From contig JACKHP010000034.1 in assembly GCA_020638905.1 (NCBI GenBank), positions 1 through 43,781 on the forward strand: DNA of 43,781 nucleotides, in the 5' to 3' direction. Numbering within the stretch: the first letter of the stretch is position 1; every line of letters begins with the position of its first letter. Below are positions 8,691 through 16,292 of this stretch, piece by piece. The translations under genes and the position numbers were made by a program. The notes below the pieces were generated by a model. The model saw only the letters and a list, made by a program, of their open reading frames with translations. It was not told the origin of the DNA and made no database searches. The stretch is from Planctomycetota bacterium. GTDB taxonomy: Bacteria; Planctomycetota; B15-G4.

Positions 8691-9003
8691 CCCTGTCGAG
8701 GACGTTGGCGATGGCCGAGCGCAGCACCTTGGCGCGCGTGTTGCCGTCGTCGAAGCGGATCGTGATCTCGGTCTCGCTCACCGCCGCGACCGTGGCCAGG
8801 AAGCCGCTGTGCAGCACGACGCGGTCGTTCTTCTTGAGCTCGCTCATCATCGCCTCGCGCCGCTTGCGCTCCTTGCGCTCGGGCAGCACGGCCACGAAGA
8901 CGAAGATCGCCACGACGCCCAGCAGCAGGAACATCCAGTTGGGCTGCTCGGGCGGGGTGTCCTGGAGCAGACCGAGCCAAGCGGGGCCGGACGGGACGGT
9001 CAT
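8674..9003 (-). CDS. yajC: Preprotein translocase subunit YajC
   Basis: This 109-residue single-pass membrane protein is the small accessory subunit of the SecDF-YajC complex at the inner membrane. Residues 21-40 (NWMFLLLGVVAIFVFVAVLP) form the one membrane helix. A basic juxtamembrane stretch, PERKERKRREAMMSELKKND, follows. Then comes the conserved small beta domain with GFLATVAAVSETEITIRFDDG. All of this matches YajC in order and length. The ATG at 9003 sits at the head of the minus-strand operon. The usual partners secD/secF and tgt are not in this window. A minus-strand TATGAT box at 9094-9089 could be the -10 of its promoter. Confidence 0.92.
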   Translation of the reverse strand: MTVPSGPAWLGLLQDTPPEQPNWMFLLLGVVAIFVFVAVLPERKERKRREAMMSELKKNDRVVLHSGFLATVAAVSETEITIRFDDGNTRAKVLRSAIANVLDRDGAEA

Positions 9004-9088
9004 GGCGGAGCTTCCGGTGGGAACGGGCGAAGTGGAAACGGGCAGCCGCCCGGCGGGAGGGGGCTCCGGACGGGCGGCGCGATCGGGC

Positions 9089-9094
9089 ATCATA
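9089..9094 (-). promoter_or_regulatory. Candidate -10 box for the yajC operon
   Basis: TATGAT on the minus strand lies about 86 nt upstream of the yajC ATG in the 237-bp divergent gap between yajC and mnmA. A TTGTCG hexamer 20 nt upstream is a weak, badly spaced -35. Only the hexamer match and position support this. Apart from this box and the mnmA SD, I see nothing else in 9004-9240. Confidence 0.35.
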
Positions 9095-9240
9095 GAGATC
9101 CGGGACGGCCCCCGCGACAACGCCCGGCGTCGCGGGCGCGCCGTCACGCGACCCCGCAGAGACAGATCCATGCGTGCCCCGCCCGCCAGCCCCCGCGCGT
9201 CGCGCGCGTCCCCTCCGGGGGACGTCGCGGGAGCGTGCTC

Positions 9241-10326
9241 GTGACCGGCGACGAGGCCGGCGCGCGCGCGTCGGGACGCGTTCTCGTGGCCATGAGCGGC
9301 GGCGTCGACTCGTCGGTGGCCGCGGCGCTGCTCGTCGAGCAGGGAATCGACGTGGTGGGCGTCTTCATGCGCAACGGCGTGACCGGCGCGTCCGGCAGCC
9401 GCTCGTGCTGCTCGCTCTCCGACGCGCGGGACGCGCGCGCCGTGGCCGATCGCCTGGGCGTGCCGTTCTACGTGCACGACCTGGCGCGTCCGTTCGCGCG
9501 CCTGATCGACGCGTTCGTGTCCGACTACGCGAAGGGACTGACCCCGAATCCCTGCGTGGTCTGCAACAACGACCTCAAGTTCGGCGAGCTCGACCAGCTC
9601 GCGCGCGACCTGGGCTGCGTCGGGGTGGCCACCGGACACTACGCGCGCCTCGTCGACGGGGTGCTGCATCGCGCCCACGACCGGGAGAAGGACCAGTCGT
9701 ACCTGCTCGCCGGACTCGACGCCGGCCAGCGCGCCCGCGCGCGCTTCCCGCTGGGGGCGATGGAGAAGCACGAGGTGCGCGACCATGCCCGGCGTCTCGG
9801 CCTGGGCGTGGCCGACAAGCCCGACAGCGCCGACATCTGCTTCGTCCCCGGGGGCGACTACCGAGCGCTCGTGGCCGAGCGGCGCGGCGACCTGGGCGCA
9901 CCCGGCGAGGTGCTCGACGAGAGCGGACGCGCCGTCGCGCGGCACGCGGGCGTGGCGGCGTTCACCGTCGGGCAGCGGCGCGGCCTGGGCGTGGCGCTGG
10001 GACGTCCCGCGTACGTGACCGCGGTCGACCCCGCGCGCGGCACCGTGCACGTCGGTGCGCGCGAGGCGCTGCGGCGTCCCTCCTGCCGCGTGGGCGAACT
10101 CGTCTGGCAGGACGCCGACGCGTGCGTCGAACGCGAGGTGCTCGTGCAACTCCGGCATCACCACGAGCCCGAGCGCGCGTGGGTGCGTCCCGACGACGAC
10201 GGACGCTGCGCTCGGGTCCTGTTCGCGACGCCCAGCGAGGCGGTCTGTCCGGGACAGTACGCCGTGTTCTACGATGGCGCGCGCGTCCTGGGCGCGGGGC
10301 GCATCCAGAGGGAGGACGGTCCGTGA
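9241..10326 (+). CDS. mnmA: tRNA-specific 2-thiouridylase MnmA
   Basis: MnmA adds the 2-thio group to wobble uridine 34 of Lys, Glu and Gln tRNAs, using ATP and a sulfur relay. The PP-loop SGGVDSS (residues 19-25) binds ATP. Catalytic Cys105 is in NPCVVCN and the second, persulfide-forming Cys200 in SADICFVPGGDY. TGHYAR, DQSYLL and FTVGQRRGLG are further family blocks. The length (361 residues) is usual. I chose GTG 9241 because GGGAG at 9229-9233 lies 7 nt upstream; a GTG at 9235 is also in frame. The stop overlaps the next gene by GTGA. MnmG at 29372 acts on the same nucleotide. Confidence 0.95.
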   Translation: MTGDEAGARASGRVLVAMSGGVDSSVAAALLVEQGIDVVGVFMRNGVTGASGSRSCCSLSDARDARAVADRLGVPFYVHDLARPFARLIDAFVSDYAKGLTPNPCVVCNNDLKFGELDQLARDLGCVGVATGHYARLVDGVLHRAHDREKDQSYLLAGLDAGQRARARFPLGAMEKHEVRDHARRLGLGVADKPDSADICFVPGGDYRALVAERRGDLGAPGEVLDESGRAVARHAGVAAFTVGQRRGLGVALGRPAYVTAVDPARGTVHVGAREALRRPSCRVGELVWQDADACVEREVLVQLRHHHEPERAWVRPDDDGRCARVLFATPSEAVCPGQYAVFYDGARVLGAGRIQREDGP

Positions 10327-10664
10327 GCGAGCCCGAGCGCATCCGCTTCTGCCTCGAGTGCGGCGAGGCCATGCCGTACGACGACGCGAGCTGTCCGGCG
10401 TGCGGTGCGTCGCAGCCCGACTCGGTGGCGGCCCCGGCGCGCGAGCTGCGGCCCTGTCGTCTGTGCAGCGAGGAGTACGACGCGGCACGCCTCTTCTGCC
10501 CGCGCTGCGGCGCCGAGCGGCGCGCGCCGCCCGTGCTGCCGCTGCCGGCGCACGTGCCTCCCGCGGGCTCCGAGGGGCGCCTGCCGATGCTGGCCGCGGT
10601 GCTCACGCTGCTGGGTCCGCTGGTGCTGCTGGCCGCGGTGCTCGCGGCCTACGCCCGCACCTGA
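10323..10664 (+). CDS. Small double zinc-ribbon protein with C-terminal membrane anchor
   Basis: The 113-residue product has two zinc-ribbon-like modules, each built from two CxxC pairs: C10/C13 with C24/C27, and C45/C48 with C59/C62. A Pro-rich linker (~69-82) and one hydrophobic helix (~89-110: LPMLAAVLTLLGPLVLLAAV) follow, suggesting a tail-anchored protein with cytosolic zinc domains. The GTG start overlaps the mnmA stop (GTGA at 10323-10326), so its translation is probably coupled to mnmA. I do not recognise a named family. Zinc-ribbon plus membrane-anchor proteins are common and mostly uncharacterised. A link to tRNA thiolation rests only on the coupling. Confidence 0.8.
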   Translation: MSEPERIRFCLECGEAMPYDDASCPACGASQPDSVAAPARELRPCRLCSEEYDAARLFCPRCGAERRAPPVLPLPAHVPPAGSEGRLPMLAAVLTLLGPLVLLAAVLAAYART

Positions 10665-10685
10665 GCCCGCGGGCCGCGGCGCGCG

Positions 10686-11117
10686 TCAGCCGGCGCTCAG
10701 CTCGCTGATCTTGTCTTCGACGAACACGAAGCGCGCGTCGGCGCGCAGCCCCGCCAGATCGTCGTCGCCGCGCAGGTGCTCGAAGTCGCGGTAGCCCAGC
10801 GCGATGCTGCGCAGCAGTTCGGTGCAGGCGCCGTCGAGGTCGCCGGTGAGCGCCAGCGAGCAGGCCAGGTTGTAGCGGAAGGTCGAGTTCTCGGGGTCGG
10901 CCGCGACCAGCCTGCGGTCGACCGAGAGCCCGCGGCGGTGCTCCCTGAGTTGCGAGTACGTCTGGCCGAGGGCCGCGAGGTAGTCGAGGTTCTCGGGCTC
11001 GCGCCGCACGAGACATTCGAGCACCCCCGCCTCGAAGCTGAGGCCGGCGTTCGAGAGGCCGCTCTGCAGGGCCTGGCGGTCGTCGATGGGCATGGGCTGG
11101 ATCGATCGGGTCGTCAT
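10686..11117 (-). CDS. Small TPR-containing protein
   Basis: This 143-residue protein without signal peptide or membrane segment has about three TPR-like helix pairs between ~30 and 120: ENLDYLAALGQTYSQLREHR, NSTFRYNLACSLALTGDLDG and a final FEHLRGDDDLAGLRADARF. The last matches the C-terminal helix often seen after TPRs in cytosolic scaffold proteins. Start ATG 11117 has no obvious SD. The gene is convergent with the zinc-ribbon gene (21-bp gap) and divergent from the HEAT protein gene. A generic protein-protein interaction role is all that can be inferred. Confidence 0.82.
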   Translation of the reverse strand: MTTRSIQPMPIDDRQALQSGLSNAGLSFEAGVLECLVRREPENLDYLAALGQTYSQLREHRRGLSVDRRLVAADPENSTFRYNLACSLALTGDLDGACTELLRSIALGYRDFEHLRGDDDLAGLRADARFVFVEDKISELSAG

Positions 11118-11268
11118 GGGAGGGCCGCGGCGAGCGTCTCCTCGGTGATCCCGGGTCGGGCAGGCGCTACAGTCTGCGGCGCGGGATGCCCCCGCAGGCG
11201 TTCCGACCGGTCCCGCATTCTAGGGGCCGTCGGGCGCATCCGGCAAGACGAGGGAGCCTGTCGCGATC

Positions 11269-12309
11269 ATGAAGATCTACTTCTGCGACGGATGCAACGA
11301 GAGCGTCCCGCTGGCCGACATCCAGGCCGGACGCGTCACGACCATCCAGGGCAAGATGTTCTGCTCGACCTGCATCCCGCCCGGGGCGGTCATGAGCCCC
11401 GCCGCGCCCCAGCAGGCGGCCGCACCCGCGGCCTCCGCCGGGACGCCCAAGCTGCTGCTGGCGCTGGTGGTGCTGCTCGTGGGCTACACGGTCTGGCGCG
11501 ACCGGGCGCTGTTCGTCGAGACCGCCGCGGCGCCGACCGAAGACCTCGAGGCCGCGCCGGCGCGCGACCTGCCCGACGAACTCGACGCGCTCTCGTCCGA
11601 GCTGGCGCAGTTGCGCGCCGACGGCGGCGCGCGGGCCAAGATGATCACCTCGTTGCGCGCCGACCTCGAGGCGCTGCGCGAGACGGACGCCGAGCTGCGG
11701 CGGGCGTCCGAGTCCCAGCGCGAGGTGCTCGATCGCGTCGCGCGCACGCAGTCCGAGACGGGCAGCTTCCTCGAGCGCATGGAGCTGTCGTCCAGCCGGC
11801 TGACGGGCATCGAAGAGCGCCTCGACGCGCTCTCCGACGCGGTCATGGCGCACGAGGCGGCCATCGCCCTGGGACTCAAGGCTCCGGCCCAGGGGCCGCT
11901 CGGACCGACCGCGGCGGCGAAGCCCGAGGTCGACCCGGCGCGCGTGGCGCTGATCGAGGAGGTCCGCCGCCAGCTGCTGTCGGCCGAGCCCGGCGTGCGC
12001 TTCGAAGGCGTCGATCGCATCGAGGAGGGCGGCTACCGCGAGCTCGCCCCCGACCTCGTCACGCTGCTGCAGGACGAGGACATGTTCGTGCGCATGCACG
12101 CCATGAAGGTCCTGGGCGACTTCGGCTACGAGGAGGCCGTGCCGGCGCTGTTCGACCTGCTCGAGGACGACAACGCCGCGATCCGCAAGACGGCCGGCGA
12201 GAACCTCGTGCGGCTGACCGGCTTCGACCCGGGCTTCGACCCGAAGGCCTCTGCCGGCGAGCGCTCGCGGGCCGTGAAGAAGTGGCGCGACTGGTACGCG
12301 GCGCGCTGA
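11269..12309 (+). CDS. Zinc-finger / transmembrane / coiled-coil / HEAT-repeat protein
   Basis: The 346-residue product has a composite architecture. An N-terminal small zinc finger comes from two CxxC pairs (C6/C9 in YFCDGCNES and C32/C35 in MFCSTCIPP). An Ala/Pro linker leads to one membrane helix (~61-75, KLLLALVVLLVGYTV). A long heptad-rich coiled coil spans about 95-185. The C-terminal HEAT-like helices (~225-315, e.g. DMFVRMHAMKVLGDFGYEEA and AVPALFDLLEDDNAAIRKTA) end in KKWRDWYAAR. HEAT repeats after a coiled coil suggest a scaffold; the topology predicts the zinc finger in the cytosol and repeats outside, or the reverse. GAGGGAG lies 13 nt before the ATG, a rather long spacing. The family is not recognised. 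Confidence 0.88.
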   Translation: MKIYFCDGCNESVPLADIQAGRVTTIQGKMFCSTCIPPGAVMSPAAPQQAAAPAASAGTPKLLLALVVLLVGYTVWRDRALFVETAAAPTEDLEAAPARDLPDELDALSSELAQLRADGGARAKMITSLRADLEALRETDAELRRASESQREVLDRVARTQSETGSFLERMELSSSRLTGIEERLDALSDAVMAHEAAIALGLKAPAQGPLGPTAAAKPEVDPARVALIEEVRRQLLSAEPGVRFEGVDRIEEGGYRELAPDLVTLLQDEDMFVRMHAMKVLGDFGYEEAVPALFDLLEDDNAAIRKTAGENLVRLTGFDPGFDPKASAGERSRAVKKWRDWYAAR

Positions 12310-12320
12310 CGCGACCGAGG

Positions 12321-13277
12321 TCAGCGCAGGCTGACCTCGACGCCGTACTTCGCGCGCAGGCCCATCACGACGTTGCCGATCTCCTCGGCCGTGGGGTTGT
12401 CCTCGCGCAGGATGCGCAGCAGTTCGTCGTGCGCGGCCTCGAAGGTCATCGGCTCGCGGCGCGTGAGCCGCACGACCCAGGCGCCGTCCCAGGTCGCGAT
12501 GGGCGCAGCCACCTGGCCGGCCTCGTCGAGTCCCGACACCGCGCGTTCGACCTCGGCGCCGAGCAGGTTCTTGCGGTACTGCGTGACCTTTCCGTCGCGC
12601 AGGAAGCCCTGCTGGACGAGCTCTTCGCTGGGCGGGTCGGAGCCTGCCAGCAGCTCGGCGAACGGCGTCCCGGCGCGCAGCGCGTCGGCCGCCTGCCCGG
12701 CGCGCTCGAGGGCCTTCTTGCGCAGCTCGGCCACGTCGGGACGCGGCCCGTCGGGGTCGACGCCCGAGTAGGCGCTGTAGAACAGCGCCTCGAGCGAGAT
12801 CGCCTCGCCGTACGACCCGAAGATGTCCTTGTAGCGACGGCGCAGCTGATCCTCGGAGAACGTGCGCGCCTCGCGCGCCATGTCGAGCAGGGCCAGTTCC
12901 ATCGTGATGCCGCGCTTGCGGCGCGTCTCGTACTGCTCGAGGTCGGTGCCCTGGGACTGCAGGTCCTGGTCGAACAGCTCGAGGCTGCCGGAGTAGTTGT
13001 GCTCGACGATCAGGTCGCGCTCGGTCAGCCAGGCCTTCTCGATCTCGGCCTCGGTGGGCAGCTTGTCGGTGGCCCGGGCCTCCTTCATCACGACCTCCTC
13101 GGTGACCCAGTCGTCGAGGAAGTCGGTGCCGTGCCGTTCGACCAGCCAGCGCCCGTAGTCGGCGCGGGTGAGCTGCAGGTCCTCGCCGCGCAGGACCACG
13201 TCGTCGTCTCCCGCCGGGATCAGGGCGGCCGCGAGGGACAGGGCCGCGGTGGCGACCAGGGACAGGGAGGGCTTCAT
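12321..13277 (-). CDS. SurA/PpiC-like periplasmic peptidyl-prolyl isomerase family protein
   Basis: This is a 318-residue exported protein. The signal-like N-terminus (MKPSLSLVATAALSLAAALIPA) is followed by a helical SurA-N-like region (EEVVMKEARATDKLPTEAEI, TRRKRGITMELALLDMARE). A parvulin-like segment comes next, with FAELLAGSDPPSEELVQQG, VERAVSGLDEAGQVAAPIAT and WDGAWVVRLTRREPMTF. This order matches SurA/PpiC foldases that help outer-membrane proteins fold. The isomerase core is divergent, so it may act only as a chaperone. The ATG is 31 nt after the stop of the FG-GAP gene at 13309, so it is likely the last gene of that operon. Confidence 0.82.
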   Translation of the reverse strand: MKPSLSLVATAALSLAAALIPAGDDDVVLRGEDLQLTRADYGRWLVERHGTDFLDDWVTEEVVMKEARATDKLPTEAEIEKAWLTERDLIVEHNYSGSLELFDQDLQSQGTDLEQYETRRKRGITMELALLDMAREARTFSEDQLRRRYKDIFGSYGEAISLEALFYSAYSGVDPDGPRPDVAELRKKALERAGQAADALRAGTPFAELLAGSDPPSEELVQQGFLRDGKVTQYRKNLLGAEVERAVSGLDEAGQVAAPIATWDGAWVVRLTRREPMTFEAAHDELLRILREDNPTAEEIGNVVMGLRAKYGVEVSLR

Positions 13278-13308
13278 GCGCGGGGAACCTCGCTCGTCGG
13301 GGGGCCGT

Positions 13309-15210
13309 TCATCGTGCCGGTGCGGGAGGAGAATGCAACCAGCGGCCGTCGGGGGCGAGGTCGAGCCTTCCAGGCCCGAGCGGCGGGTCGAACGCGGAGC
13401 GGGACGGAGTCGCGGGGTCGGCTGTTGGAGAGCCGGCCGGCAACGTCACCTCGAGGACCGCCAGCGCGCTCGTCCCGAGGCCCAGGTGGACGTCGCCGGA
13501 GGTCTGCCCGAAGTAGCTCGGCTGGGGACCGGCGCGCCGCACCAGGACCCGTCCGTCGGCCAGGGTCGCACGCACGAGCGCGAAGCGCGGCAGGCCACGC
13601 AGCAGCAGCGAACCGCCGGGGACGACGCCCTCCGGCGCGCCGCGGTTGAGCAGCACGCGCGCGCGCTCGCCGCATCCCGTGGCCAGCAGGTCGAGGTCGC
13701 CGTCACCGTCGAGGTCGCCCGAGTACAGGCCGCGCCCGACGTGGGGCTCGGCGCACAGCGCGCCCGAGCGCGGGCTCTCGTCGCGGAAGCGTCCGCTGCC
13801 GTCGTTCGTGAACAGCAGCGCGTGCTGGGCCCAGGTCTTGCCGTCGTGGTAGAGCGCGATGTTGTCGATGATGTGTCCGTTCGTCACGGCGCAGTCGAGG
13901 TCGCCGTCGGCGTCGAGGTCGGCCAGCACCGTGCCGAAGCCGACCGGCAGGCGCGACGGACCGTCGAGGCCCGACATGGCGGTCACGTCGGTGAACATCC
14001 CGCCGCCGTCGTGGCGGTAGAGCGTGTTCGACTCGTCGTCGAAGTTCGTCACGAACAGGTCGTCGTCGCCGTCGGCGTCGACGTCGCCCAGGGCGAGACC
14101 CATGCCGGCCTCGGTCAGGCCGCGGTCGTTCACGCCGGTGCCCGAGAGCAGCGTGCCGTCCTCGAAGCGCCCGCCGCCGTCGTTGATCCACATGCGGTTC
14201 TCGACGCTGTCGTTGGCGACGTAGACGTCGGGACGTCCGTCGTCGTCGGCGTCGAGCACGATCACGCCCAGGCCCTTGCCGGGGGCCGCCGGGTCGACGA
14301 GACCGGCCGACTCGGTCGCGTCGAGGAACGTGCCGTCGCCGCGGTTCGTGTAGAAGCGGTCGGGCTCGCCCGGGTAGGCGTCGGGATGGCAGGCGCTGCG
14401 CCAGCCGGGCTCGCGCCGTCCGCACCACAGCGGGTGCTCGAGGTCGATGGTGAGGTACGCGGCCACGTACAGGTCGAGGTCGCCGTCGGCGTCCGCGTCG
14501 AAGAACGCGGCCGACGACGTCCAGCGCGGATCGCCCACGCCCGCGCGCGCTGTGTCGTCGACGAAGTGCAGCGGGGCGTCCTGCACGAGCAGCACGTCGG
14601 GGCCGACGTTCGTGACGAGCAGGTCGACGTCCCCGTCCCCGTCGACGTCGCCCGCGGCCACGCCCATGCCGTAGCCGTCGTCGGCCGCCGCGCCGCAGCC
14701 GGCCGTCACGTCGGTGAAGCGCGCGGTCCCGTCGTTGGCGAACAGGCGGTTCGTGGGAGCGCCGGTGCGATCGCCGAGGGGGATCGGTCCCGACTGCACG
14801 ACGTACGCGTCGAGGTCGCCGTCGGCGTCGAGGTCGCACAGCGCCGCGCCGGCACCCATGGTCTCGATGAGGTGCTTCTCGGGGGTCAGCCCTGCGTCGT
14901 GGACGAAGTCGAGTCCGCTCGCGGTGGTCGCGTCGACGAACCAGCCCGCGGCGTCGGGCGCCGTGGCCGCCGCGTGCGTCGCGCCGGAGGCGCCCGCGGA
15001 CGCCTCGTCGCGCGTCGCGCCCTGGCTCGCAGCGCCCTCGCTCGACGGCGTCGCACCGGTCGGCGCGAGGTCGCCCGGGACGGACGGCGTGCGTCCCCGG
15101 TCGTCGTCGCCGCAGGACGCCAGCGCGGCGACGCAGGCCAGCACGGCGAGCGCCGCGCGGGCCGTGCGCGAGCCCGTCGCCAGCGTGGTGCGGTCGCGCG
15201 CGGCGTTCAC
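13309..15210 (-). CDS. FG-GAP/VCBS repeat lipoprotein (CRTAC1-like), second copy
   Basis: The 633-residue product starts with a signal peptide and lipobox (AALAVLACVAALASC). A low-complexity Ala/Ser/Thr/Gly spacer of ~50 residues follows. Then comes a beta-propeller of about seven FG-GAP/VCBS units, each with a calcium-binding DxDxDGDxD loop such as CDLDADGDLDAYVV, GDVDGDGDVDLLVT, FDADADGDLDLYVA and GDLDGDGDLDLLAT. Between the repeats lie the usual F-x-D-V-T phrases. The C-terminus (VRATLADGRVLVRRAG, VHLGLGTSALAVLEV) resembles a shortened ASPIC/UnbV domain. It is probably an envelope-surface adhesion or binding protein. GTG at 15210 overlaps the upstream TPR stop by 4 nt. It is paralogous to the gene at 16289-18142. 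Confidence 0.9.
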   Translation of the reverse strand: MNAARDRTTLATGSRTARAALAVLACVAALASCGDDDRGRTPSVPGDLAPTGATPSSEGAASQGATRDEASAGASGATHAAATAPDAAGWFVDATTASGLDFVHDAGLTPEKHLIETMGAGAALCDLDADGDLDAYVVQSGPIPLGDRTGAPTNRLFANDGTARFTDVTAGCGAAADDGYGMGVAAGDVDGDGDVDLLVTNVGPDVLLVQDAPLHFVDDTARAGVGDPRWTSSAAFFDADADGDLDLYVAAYLTIDLEHPLWCGRREPGWRSACHPDAYPGEPDRFYTNRGDGTFLDATESAGLVDPAAPGKGLGVIVLDADDDGRPDVYVANDSVENRMWINDGGGRFEDGTLLSGTGVNDRGLTEAGMGLALGDVDADGDDDLFVTNFDDESNTLYRHDGGGMFTDVTAMSGLDGPSRLPVGFGTVLADLDADGDLDCAVTNGHIIDNIALYHDGKTWAQHALLFTNDGSGRFRDESPRSGALCAEPHVGRGLYSGDLDGDGDLDLLATGCGERARVLLNRGAPEGVVPGGSLLLRGLPRFALVRATLADGRVLVRRAGPQPSYFGQTSGDVHLGLGTSALAVLEVTLPAGSPTADPATPSRSAFDPPLGPGRLDLAPDGRWLHSPPAPAR

Positions 15211-16292
15211 GGCGTGCCCTCGGTCGCGGCGGCGCGCACGGCCTCGGCGCGCGCGACGATGGCGGGGTCGCCGGGCCGCAGGACGAGGGCGCGTTCGTAC
15301 CAGGGCAACGCCTCGGCGGGGCGTCCCGCGTCGCGCAGCACGTCCCCCGCGCGTACGGCCAGGCGCACGTCGCCGCCCCGTTCGAGCCCTTGCTCGAGCT
15401 GCGCGACGGCGCCGTCCACGTCGTGGCGGTCCTCGGCCAGCAGGCGCGCACGGCGCAGCACGACCGGCACGAGCGAGGCGGGCGTGGCGAGGTCGATGGC
15501 CCGGGAGTAGCAGGCGTCGGCCTCGTCGAGACGTCCCAGTTCGCGCAGCACGTCCCCGAGCTGCGCGTGGTTGTCGGCGTGGAAGGGGCCCAGCTCGACG
15601 GCGCGCCGGGCGCCCTCGAGGCGGTCGATGAGCGGTGCCAGCCGACGGTGCTCTGCCAGCACGGCCAGGCCCTCCTCGCGCCGGCCGAGGCGCAGCAGCG
15701 ATTGGCCGAGGCCGAAGCGCGCCGCGGGCAGGAACGGATCGCCCTCGAGCGCGTGCCGGAACGCGGCGACCGCCTCCTCGTGCTTCCCGGCGCCGGCCAG
15801 CAGGCGCCCCTCGAGGGCCAGCAGCAGCGGATCGTCGGCGCCGCGCACGCGCTCGGCCTGCGCGAGGGCGGCCCAGGTCTCGTCGCGCCGGCCCAGCATC
15901 TCGAGCGCGTCGACGCGCATGAGCGACTCGACGGGATCGTCCGGGTCGAGCAGGTCCAGCGCCTCCTCGTGACGTCCCAGCAGGTAGAGCGCCTGGCCGC
16001 GCAGCGGACGCAGCACCTCGCCGAGCGGCTCGGCGCTGGCCAGCGCGGCGGCGTAGCGGTGCACCATCATCTGCCGCCGCGCGCACTCGATGCGCAGCGC
16101 CACGTCGTCGGGATGCTGGGCGAGCTGCTGCTCCAGCAGGTCGACGGCGGATTCGAGGCGTCCGCTGTCCCACAGCGCGCGCCAGTCGGAGGGATCGGCC
16201 GGCGCGGGCAGTTCGACGGGCGGCGGAGCGACGCCGGGCGCCTGCTGCAGCAGCGTCGCGAGCGCGAGCGCGAGCCCCAGCGCGGCACTCAC
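15207..16292 (-). CDS. TPR repeat protein, exported, coupled to FG-GAP genes
   Basis: The 361-residue protein has a hydrophobic N-terminus (MSAALGLALALATLLQQAPG) that could be a signal peptide or uncleaved anchor. About eight TPR units follow, for example ALYLLGRHEEALDLLDPDD, HEEAVAAFRHALEGDPFLP, HADNHAQLGDVLRELGRLDE and RPAEALPWYERALVLRPGDP. GTG at 16292 lies in a GTGA overlap with the upstream FG-GAP/ASPIC gene. Its own stop forms a GTGA overlap with the next FG-GAP gene. The stoichiometric coupling suggests it works with these propeller proteins, perhaps as a scaffold (inference). No catalytic domain is visible. Confidence 0.9.
   Translation of the reverse strand: MSAALGLALALATLLQQAPGVAPPPVELPAPADPSDWRALWDSGRLESAVDLLEQQLAQHPDDVALRIECARRQMMVHRYAAALASAEPLGEVLRPLRGQALYLLGRHEEALDLLDPDDPVESLMRVDALEMLGRRDETWAALAQAERVRGADDPLLLALEGRLLAGAGKHEEAVAAFRHALEGDPFLPAARFGLGQSLLRLGRREEGLAVLAEHRRLAPLIDRLEGARRAVELGPFHADNHAQLGDVLRELGRLDEADACYSRAIDLATPASLVPVVLRRARLLAEDRHDVDGAVAQLEQGLERGGDVRLAVRAGDVLRDAGRPAEALPWYERALVLRPGDPAIVARAEAVRAAATEGTP

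Noticed and set aside
9004..9240. Possible tRNA or small RNA in the yajC/mnmA gap
   Set aside because: No cloverleaf, T-loop sequence or terminator could be drawn.
9004..10488. Extension of yajC upstream across mnmA on the minus strand (604 codons)
   Set aside because: YajC begins at ATG 9003; the extension is antisense to mnmA and has no YajC-like sequence.
13168..15510. 780-codon plus-strand frame rich in Val/Ala/Arg
   Set aside because: It is the complement of Asp-rich FG-GAP repeats; repeated GTCGACGTC-type codons produce the open frame.
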